A stretch of DNA of 64,000 nucleotides, taken from NCBI GenBank assembly GCA_947039005.1, contig CAMQXY010000003.1, forward strand, positions 1-64,000. The letters run 5' to 3'. This stretch comes from an uncultured Photobacterium sp. (GTDB lineage: Bacteria > Pseudomonadota > Gammaproteobacteria > Enterobacterales > Vibrionaceae). The notes below the pieces were generated by a model, which saw only the letters and a program-made list of their open reading frames with translations, did no database searches and was not told the DNA's origin. The number at the start of each line of letters is the position of its first letter. The stretch's first letter is position 1. The translations under genes and the position numbers were made by a program. Below are positions 58,530 to 64,000 of the stretch, piece by piece.

Positions 58530-59087
58530 ATGGAAAACCCAGTGAAGAACCTACTCACAAAAGGTTGGAAATGGTTTGTGATCGTTGGTGTGATCGTTGC
58601 ACTTGCGGGTATTTTCGCCATTAGCTTACCGGTTGCAGCTGGCATGACTATCACGACAATTATTGGGGTGATCTTTTTAGTTATTGGCTTGGTTCAGGTT
58701 TACCATACATTTAGTATTCCACAATGGAAAACCAAAATTTGGTATGTCATCAGTGCATTGTTTTATCTTATTGGTGGTCTATTTATCTTAGGTCAGCCTT
58801 TTATTGGCTTAGTGACTATTACCGTCCTTATGATTGCTACTATGGTGTTTAATGGTATTACACGAATGGCGTTTGGTTTTAGTAGTCGTGAGCACCTTGC
58901 AGGCTGGCGCTGGATTGTATTCAGTGGTCTATTATCTACCATCATTGGGGTATATTTCTTTAACTTAATGCATAACCCTCAATTTTCAATGTCACTATTA
59001 GGCATCTTTGTTGGTGTTTCATTAATATTTGAAGGGATTAGTTTTATTTTCATTGGCTCACAAATGAAAAAAGCCCTTCTTAAATGA
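58530..59087 (+). CDS. HdeD-family (DUF308) membrane protein
   Basis: A 185-residue inner-membrane protein with six hydrophobic segments. The DUF308 repeat pattern is seen in GVIVALAGIFAISLP and GLFILGQPFIGLVTI. HdeD of E. coli is linked to acid stress at high cell density; the role here is unknown. The ATG has an AGGA site, and the gene has its own terminator. Confidence 0.88.
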   Translation: MENPVKNLLTKGWKWFVIVGVIVALAGIFAISLPVAAGMTITTIIGVIFLVIGLVQVYHTFSIPQWKTKIWYVISALFYLIGGLFILGQPFIGLVTITVLMIATMVFNGITRMAFGFSSREHLAGWRWIVFSGLLSTIIGVYFFNLMHNPQFSMSLLGIFVGVSLIFEGISFIFIGSQMKKALLK

Positions 59088-59112
59088 ATATTATCCGTTA
59101 AGAATAATGATT

Positions 59113-59144
59113 AAAGCTTCAGTAAATTACTGAAGCTTTTTTTT
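59113..59144 (+). terminator. Terminator of the HdeD-like gene
   Basis: An 8- to 10-bp stem (GCTTCAGT with ACTGAAGC) has a short AT loop and eight T residues. It lies about 25 bp after the stop. Confidence 0.92.
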
Positions 59145-59273
59145 AAAAATTAAATACTAAGCACCTAAAAATATAATAGACAAATCATTTTTATTACAAA
59201 GTGTTATAAAAACATTGCGTTTGGTTATAAATTTCAGTAAAAGTGTGTTTTTCATACTTGGGCGATACCGTTA

Positions 59274-59642
59274 ATGGGTTACCTTACTCCATTTAGCTTA
59301 CTGCTAAGCGTTTTGTTAATCAGCGCAACGAGTACGGCTATGTCTGCAATAGCGCCCCGATACACTTCATCCCAAATTTCAGCTTTTAATATTGAAAGCA
59401 ATCAGGAAAACTGGAACGATAATGTCGTTATTTTATCGAATAATCACCATAAAACACGACAGTTATCAAAAACAGAGAAAAATAATTTTGTTCCAGCCTT
59501 AAATTGTGACAACAATATCACACACCAATTACATCAAGCATTAAGTCATTGTTCTAAACACCAACGGTACTCACATCTTGCTCTTGCTAACTTTCAATAC
59601 CGTTTTGCCCATAGTCGTAGGCAGTTAATGTTACTAAGTTGA
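59274..59642 (+). CDS. Hypothetical exported protein (122 aa)
   Basis: A small protein with a probable signal peptide (residues 1-25, LLLSVLLISATSTAMSA) and a polar, histidine-rich C-terminal half that has two cysteines (in LNCDNN and LSHCSKH). They may form a disulfide in the periplasm. I do not recognise the family. The ribosome site is weak, so the start and the coding status are less certain. It lies 60 bp before the DedA gene in the same direction. Confidence 0.5.
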   Translation: MGYLTPFSLLLSVLLISATSTAMSAIAPRYTSSQISAFNIESNQENWNDNVVILSNNHHKTRQLSKTEKNNFVPALNCDNNITHQLHQALSHCSKHQRYSHLALANFQYRFAHSRRQLMLLS

Positions 59643-59702
59643 CGTTACTCCATTACCACGACATTTATTTTAATTATAACTTTGACTACAAGGACTACAT
59701 AG

Positions 59703-60368
59703 ATGCTTGATTCATTTGTATCTATTTTTTCAGCGCTATGGCACCAAGATTTTGCAGCATTACAAAACCCTGAAAGTATTGTAATGATCTATTTCTGTGT
59801 CACCTTTGTTATTTGGTTGGAAAGTGCATTTTTACCCGCAGCCCCCCTACCTTGTGACAGTATTGTTATTTTAGCTGGCACATTAGGTGCAATGGGGATC
59901 ATTGATTTCAAGCTAATTGTATTATTATTGATAATAGCTTCTGCGATTGGTAGTTGGTTAGCTTATTTGCAAGGACGTTGGCTTGATCACTTACCGAAGG
60001 TAAAACGATGGGTTGATATGGTTCCACCCCATCGAATGCAAACCGTCGATAGGCTACTAATTCGACATGGTATCGTGGCATTGTTTGCCGCGCGATTTAT
60101 TCCCGTTGTACGCCCACTATTACCTTTAATGATGGGATTTAGAATCAAGAATCAAGCGCACTTTTTCCGGTTTGCTTGGTTAAGTGCAACCGCTTGGATC
60201 TTATTATTAACGGGACTCGGTTACTTACTAACGCTGTTACCTGAAAATATCGCTCGTGTAACAACCATGATATTAATGGTTGCACCTTTTATTACATTAG
60301 CTATCGCGATAATTAGTCTTTTCAGCAGCTGGCTGTTAAATCGTATTAAAAAAAATAATATTGCTTAG
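59703..60368 (+). CDS. DedA-family membrane protein
   Basis: A 221-residue polytopic protein of the DedA/SNARE-associated family. The family segments are ESAFLPAAPLPCDSIVILAGTLG (here LPAAPLPCDSIVILAG), GSWLAYLQGRW, the basic motif FAARFIPVVRPLLPLMMGF and FRFAWLSATAWILLLTGLGY. DedA proteins act in membrane homeostasis, some as undecaprenyl-phosphate or phospholipid translocases. The specific substrate is unknown. The ATG follows an AAGGA site. A shared terminator follows. Confidence 0.92.
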   Translation: MLDSFVSIFSALWHQDFAALQNPESIVMIYFCVTFVIWLESAFLPAAPLPCDSIVILAGTLGAMGIIDFKLIVLLLIIASAIGSWLAYLQGRWLDHLPKVKRWVDMVPPHRMQTVDRLLIRHGIVALFAARFIPVVRPLLPLMMGFRIKNQAHFFRFAWLSATAWILLLTGLGYLLTLLPENIARVTTMILMVAPFITLAIAIISLFSSWLLNRIKKNNIA

Positions 60369-60407
60369 CCTCTGTTTATAAAATTAATTTACAGAACCAA
60401 TAGCTAT

Positions 60408-60438
60408 AAAAAAACCCGCTAAATTTAGCGGGTTTTTT
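60408..60438. terminator. Bidirectional terminator between the DedA gene and the porin-like gene
   Basis: A perfect stem (AAAAACCCGCTA with TAGCGGGTTTTT) has an AATT-type loop and A/T-runs on both sides. Confidence 0.92.
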
Positions 60439-60461
60439 ATTATTACTATTCGGGCTAAAAC

Positions 60462-61004
60462 TTAGAAGTAGAAGCGAGTACCGAATACGATGTTAGTCAT
60501 GCTGTTTTTAAGCTTGCTACCAGTAAATTCGATATCATCAGTAGCGATGTTGTAGTTAACTTCTGCACTTAGTGCAACGTTAGGGTTAATGAAGTACTTA
60601 ACACCACCCGCTAGCTTAACGTTTAGTGCCCAAGAGTCACCGTTTTGACCTAAATCAGCACCAACGCCATCTTCGTTATAGTTTAATGCTGCAAGCTCTG
60701 TAGCTGCACCAACATAAGGAACCCAGTTAGTAGAGTTCACGAAGTTGTATTCAGTAAATACACCAATTTTAGCTAGCTTGTTATGTTCATTAAGATTGAT
60801 AGAAGTAGTACCACCTAGCTCCCAGTTATCTTTGATGAATTTACCGTAAGAACCATTAAGGTTCACTTGGTAATCGCTACCTAGTTTAGCGTTGCCCTGA
60901 ACACCAAGCTCTTGTGTACCAGCTGGAAGTTGAACAGCAGCTTGTGCAGCAACAGGAGCCATTACAGCAAAAGCTACTAATAAACCTAGTGCATTCTTTT
61001 TCAT
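60462..61004 (-). CDS. Small outer-membrane beta-barrel protein
   Basis: A 180-residue protein. A signal peptide (1-22, ending AAQA) is followed by alternating beta strands rich in aromatic and glycine residues (for example WELGGTTSINLNEHN, VPYVGAATELAALNY). It ends in RFYF, the aromatic C-terminus needed for BAM assembly. It resembles small eight-stranded OmpA/OmpX/OmpW-like barrels; I cannot place it more exactly. The ATG at 61004 follows an AGGA site and gives a normal signal peptide. Codon use suggests high expression. It is monocistronic. Confidence 0.85.
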   Translation of the reverse strand: MKKNALGLLVAFAVMAPVAAQAAVQLPAGTQELGVQGNAKLGSDYQVNLNGSYGKFIKDNWELGGTTSINLNEHNKLAKIGVFTEYNFVNSTNWVPYVGAATELAALNYNEDGVGADLGQNGDSWALNVKLAGGVKYFINPNVALSAEVNYNIATDDIEFTGSKLKNSMTNIVFGTRFYF

Positions 61005-61543
61005 GTTAAATCCTAATTGTTTTATTTTTAACAAATCGCCGCTATATATAAAATAATAGTCATATCGATGCAGGATAAATCCCTTTCCAATAACGACAAC
61101 AACGAGCTGTATTTAAGTAGCGACAAATTATCATGTAAAAATGTCACTGTTAAATGAAACAACGTAAATTCACAAAAAAAAGAACAGTGTTCGTAATTTA
61201 TCTAGCGAATAAATCATCATTGATAATTATTGATGATTCTCAGACAGCACTTTCAATGGGGTAACGTTCATCTTTTATCAAATTTCATCATTAAGCGATA
61301 AAACAAAAACGTATAAAATAAAAAAAATAAATTTTATCCCAATAAAAAAAATCACTTTTCTGTTTAAAATTAAAGCAGAATGTTCATGATGAGACCATTA
61401 AATGAGAAAGATAATTTAATTTTTATTTTTATTTATCATATTCAAATGAACTTCTCTTTCTTCACTTATTGAAAAACAGTCAATAACAGCACTCATTATC
61501 ACGATAATGAGTTTAAATAACATCGAGTAAAAAAACAGACCAA
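61005..61543. other. Intergenic region, porin-like gene and lolE
   Basis: About 540 bp of AT-rich DNA upstream of the barrel gene and downstream of lolE. No gene is supported. It has two hairpin-like repeats: an ATCATCA/TGATGAT repeat at 61211-61237, and a palindrome at 61491-61512. It should hold the promoter of the barrel gene. An OmpR- or RpoE-type control site was not recognised. Confidence 0.45.
61491..61512. repeat. Perfect palindrome before the lolE terminator
   Basis: ACTCATTATC and GATAATGAGT form a perfect 10-bp inverted repeat with only two bases between. It lies about 30 bp past the lolE terminator on the minus strand. It may be a dimeric regulator site or a cruciform. Confidence 0.55.
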
Positions 61544-61571
61544 CAAAAAACAGAGCCTAAGCTCCGTTTTC
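61544..61571 (-). terminator. Terminator of the lolCDE operon
   Basis: On the minus strand a 7-bp stem with one G-T pair (ACGGAGC with GCTCTGT) has a TTAG loop and ends in six T residues. It lies about 40 bp after the lolE stop. Confidence 0.85.
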
Positions 61572-61609
61572 GATTGACTAAACAAATATAACTTATCGTT
61601 GTTATATTG

Positions 61610-62854
61610 TTATTTAGCACTCAATACACGCGCTGGTTGTAATCGACTTGCTCGTGTCGCTGGATACCAGGTTGCAATTAAACTTAAGAAAATTGCTGTT
61701 GTCGTCACTATCACAACATCCTGCCATGCTAATTGTGTAGGTAAAAAGTCCACAAAATAGATATCACCGGATAAGAATCGATGCCCTACAATTTTCTCTA
61801 TCACTCGTACAATATGGGTTAAGTTAACCGCAATTAATGAACCAAATAACGAACCAATAATACTGCCTAGTACACCCGATAATACGCCATGCCACACAAA
61901 GATAGATTTAATCAGTCGATCCGTTGCCCCCATGGTACGTAATATCGCAATATCTGCGGCGCGATCTTTTACCGCCATCATCAATGTAGAAACAATATTA
62001 AAACAAGCGACACCAATCACGAGTACCATCACCAAATACATAATAGTGCGTACCATTTGAATATCACGGTATAAATAGCCGTATTTCTGTGTCCAACTTT
62101 TTAGGTAAACATACACAGGTAATGTATCGCCAACTTCTTTTACGATTTGTTGCGCATCAAGGACATTATCAACACTCATTTCGATACCAGAGACACCCTC
62201 TCCCATATCTAAATATTGTTGTGCATCTTGTAACGGTACAATCGCTAAGCTGTGATCAATTTGTCCACCTAAAGCAAGTAAACCAACAACTTGTAATCGA
62301 ATTCGTTTGGGAGCGCGTAACTTCATTTGAGGATCAGTATTTGGAATCATTGCGGTGATCCAATCTCCAACCTTCAATTTAAGCTTAGTCGCCACACCCT
62401 GACCTAAAATAACCTCACGCTTACCCGCAGTAAACGTTGACCATGCGTTATTCTTAACATAACGCGGCAACTCACTGACTTTGAGCTGTTCTTTCAGATC
62501 AACACCACGCACTGCTACCGCTTTAAGTTTGGCGCCTCTTTCAAGTAGCGCAGTAAATTCAACATAAGGTGCAGCGGCGGTAATATGTGGATGCTGTTCT
62601 ACCTTTTTTAATAGCGGCTTCCAATTATCCAATGGCGGTTCTACTGCTTGCAGCTCACCTTGAGGAATAACAGAAAGCACTCGCGTTTGTAATTCACGCT
62701 CAAAACCATTCATCGCCGATAAGCCGATGATGATCACCGCAACACCAACGGCAATCCCGAGCATCGATGATAACGAAATAAACGACACCATTCGATTGCG
62801 TTTTTTAGAGCGATTAAAGCGACTACCAATATAAAGGGATAAAGGACGAAACAT
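61610..62854 (-). CDS. lolE: Lipoprotein release complex permease LolE
   Basis: LolE, with LolC and LolD, extracts outer-membrane lipoproteins from the inner membrane and passes them to LolA. The 414-residue protein has an N-terminal helix, a periplasmic domain (about 45-260) and three C-terminal helices (about 270-405, FtsX-like). It begins LSLYIGSRFNRSKKRNRMVSFISLSS, here as RFNRSKKRNRMVSF. The length equals E. coli LolE (414). The ATG overlaps the lolD stop. Confidence 0.94.
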   Translation of the reverse strand: MFRPLSLYIGSRFNRSKKRNRMVSFISLSSMLGIAVGVAVIIIGLSAMNGFERELQTRVLSVIPQGELQAVEPPLDNWKPLLKKVEQHPHITAAAPYVEFTALLERGAKLKAVAVRGVDLKEQLKVSELPRYVKNNAWSTFTAGKREVILGQGVATKLKLKVGDWITAMIPNTDPQMKLRAPKRIRLQVVGLLALGGQIDHSLAIVPLQDAQQYLDMGEGVSGIEMSVDNVLDAQQIVKEVGDTLPVYVYLKSWTQKYGYLYRDIQMVRTIMYLVMVLVIGVACFNIVSTLMMAVKDRAADIAILRTMGATDRLIKSIFVWHGVLSGVLGSIIGSLFGSLIAVNLTHIVRVIEKIVGHRFLSGDIYFVDFLPTQLAWQDVVIVTTTAIFLSLIATWYPATRASRLQPARVLSAK

Positions 62855-63543
62855 TACTTCTCCTTAACCTCAGCTAAAATACCATCTTGCATGTGCATAC
62901 AACGGTCAAGTTTTGCGGCTAACTGTCTATCATGCGTTACCACTAAAAATGCAGTACCTGATTCTGCATTAAGCTTACGCATTAGATCATAAATATCTAA
63001 TGCCGTTTGATGATCTAAATTACCCGTCGGCTCATCGGCTAATACAATCGCGGGGTTATTCACTAATGCGCGTGCAATCGCAACCCGTTGACGTTCACCA
63101 CCACTCAATTCCGATGGGCGATGCTCAAAACGATGATTTAGCCCCACCATATCTAACATATCTTGAGCTCGTGTACGTGCTTCACTAATCGCAACACCAC
63201 CAATCAATAATGGCATTGCGACATTTTCAGTCGCGGTGAAATCGGCGAGCAAATGATGAAATTGATATACAAAACCGATATCTTGATTACGGATTTTAGC
63301 TTGTTTATTAGAACTTAAGGTATCTAAACGCTGACCTTTAAAAAATACTTCACCGTCAGTCGGCTCATCTAACGCACCTAGAATATGTAATAAAGTACTT
63401 TTACCTGAACCTGAAGAACCAACAATCGCCACCAATTCATTATCAGCGATCTCAATATTAACGTGTTTCAGCACTTCTGTTTGTAGTTGACCTTCTTGAT
63501 AGGTTTTACATAGTTTATGACAAGATAATAGTGGATTATTCAT
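62854..63543 (-). CDS. lolD: Lipoprotein release ATPase LolD
   Basis: The ABC ATPase of LolCDE. The 229-residue protein has Walker [10 protein letters not shown] (42-50), the signature LSGGERQR and Walker [12 protein letters not shown]. The region [14 protein letters not shown] and [16 protein letters not shown] also fits LolD. The ATG at 63543 overlaps the lolC stop; a longer upstream frame is rejected. Coupled translation with lolC and lolE is clear. Confidence 0.96.
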   Translation of the reverse strand: MNNPLLSCHKLCKTYQEGQLQTEVLKHVNIEIADNELVAIVGSSGSGKSTLLHILGALDEPTDGEVFFKGQRLDTLSSNKQAKIRNQDIGFVYQFHHLLADFTATENVAMPLLIGGVAISEARTRAQDMLDMVGLNHRFEHRPSELSGGERQRVAIARALVNNPAIVLADEPTGNLDHQTALDIYDLMRKLNAESGTAFLVVTHDRQLAAKLDRCMHMQDGILAEVKEK

Positions 63544-64000
63544 AACGAAGAGCCTCAGCAGGACGGACAGCTGCCGCACGATAAGAAGGAAAAATAGTCG
63601 CTAATAGACTCAACATAATAGCGCCAACAATAACTACTAAAATTTGCATTGGTTCAAAATCGACGGGTAACGAACCACCAATTGCAGCAAGATTCACACC
63701 AAAGAAGGACATGATTGGATTGATATAATGAGACACTATTACACCGAAAACACCCCCTAATAATGCACCAATCACACCACTACTTGAGCCTTGAACCATA
63801 AATAATGTCAATACCTGCCGATGAGTCATACCTTGCGTTTTTAATATCGCAACTTCAGCTTGTTTTTCCATCACTACCATAATCAATGCTGAAATAATAT
63901 TAAAAGCGGCAACCAATATGATCAAACCTAACATCAGCCCCATCATATTTTTTTCCATTTTAACCGCTTGAAATAACTCACCGCGTTGCTCACGCCAATC
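63536..64000 (-). CDS. lolC: Lipoprotein release complex permease LolC (partial)
   Basis: The C-terminal 154 residues of LolC. The gene continues past the window edge. It begins in frame at [20 protein letters not shown], a stretch conserved in LolC and LolE. Three C-terminal helices follow (including [34 protein letters not shown]). It ends [11 protein letters not shown], the usual LolC C-terminus. The stop overlaps the lolD start by 8 bp, as expected for a lolCDE operon. Confidence 0.95.
   Translation of the reverse strand, partial: DWREQRGELFQAVKMEKNMMGLMLGLIILVAAFNIISALIMVVMEKQAEVAILKTQGMTHRQVLTLFMVQGSSSGVIGALLGGVFGVIVSHYINPIMSFFGVNLAAIGGSLPVDFEPMQILVVIVGAIMLSLLATIFPSYRAAAVRPAEALRYE

Noticed and set aside
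1..64000. CRISPR array, prophage, integron or IS element
   Set aside because: No regularly spaced repeats, phage structural genes, integrase, attC-like series or transposase were seen in the window.

Overview
The window is a stretch of AT-rich gammaproteobacterial chromosome, almost certainly from Vibrionaceae and most likely Photobacterium. This rests on the gene set (MukBEF, CmoM, LolCDE, Mlc, TorECA, UhpABC, LldP-LutABC, BioA/BioBFCD), on close similarity to the E. coli and Vibrio families, and on gene order. The genus is inference; no 16S or marker search could be run. There is no sign of a prophage, integron, CRISPR array or insertion sequence.

Layout. 0-7 kb: a tRNA-Ser(UGA) gene with its own promoter and terminator, an Ap4A phosphorylase-type nucleotidyltransferase paired with a small CxxC protein, a TPR membrane protein, an orphan Wza-type polysaccharide export lipoprotein behind 1.2 kb of very AT-rich non-coding DNA, an unknown membrane protein and the HtpX protease. 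7-12.3 kb: the biotin locus, bioBFCD on the minus strand and bioA on the plus strand, around a BirA operator. 12.4-20.5 kb: a Lon N-domain protein, an L-lactate module (lldP permease plus lutABC), a LysR regulator and the glucose repressor Mlc. 20.7-27 kb: queE, asnS, a membrane diguanylate cyclase, aspC and two small unknown genes. 27-31.5 kb: a DUF2982-like protein and uhpCBA (hexose-phosphate sensing) with no uhpT transporter next to it. 31.6-35 kb: gloC, mepK and ldtD (thioesterase-type hydrolase and peptidoglycan enzymes). 35-42.6 kb: a MarR regulator, a LysR regulator, a TSUP exporter, a truncated globin and the torECA trimethylamine-N-oxide respiratory operon. 42.7-50 kb: cmoM-mukF-mukE-mukB. 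50-57.7 kb: elyC, an RRM protein, and comEC-msbA-lpxK-ycaR-kdsB (lipid A/Kdo export and synthesis). 57.7-64 kb: DUF2062, HdeD-like and DedA-family membrane proteins, a small outer-membrane barrel and lolCDE, with lolC cut by the window edge.

The order comEC-msbA-lpxK-ycaR-kdsB / elyC / cmoM-mukFEB / ldtD-mepK-gloC / aspC / asnS is essentially the order known in E. coli. Here it is split by accessory blocks: tor/globin/TSUP/MarR between mukB and ldtD, uhpABC between gloC and aspC, and a diguanylate cyclase between aspC and asnS. The window therefore reads as an old core backbone with metabolic insertions: anaerobic TMAO respiration, sugar-phosphate sensing and c-di-GMP signalling.

I found no convincing undescribed multi-gene system. 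The best leads are a terminator-like hairpin between torC and torA, the partner-less wza and uhpABC, several unknown small proteins (about 2.2, 5.1, 6.9, 26-27 and 59 kb), and a few unexplained inverted repeats. Starts were chosen from ribosome-binding sites and family lengths, and several are shorter than the longest open frame.
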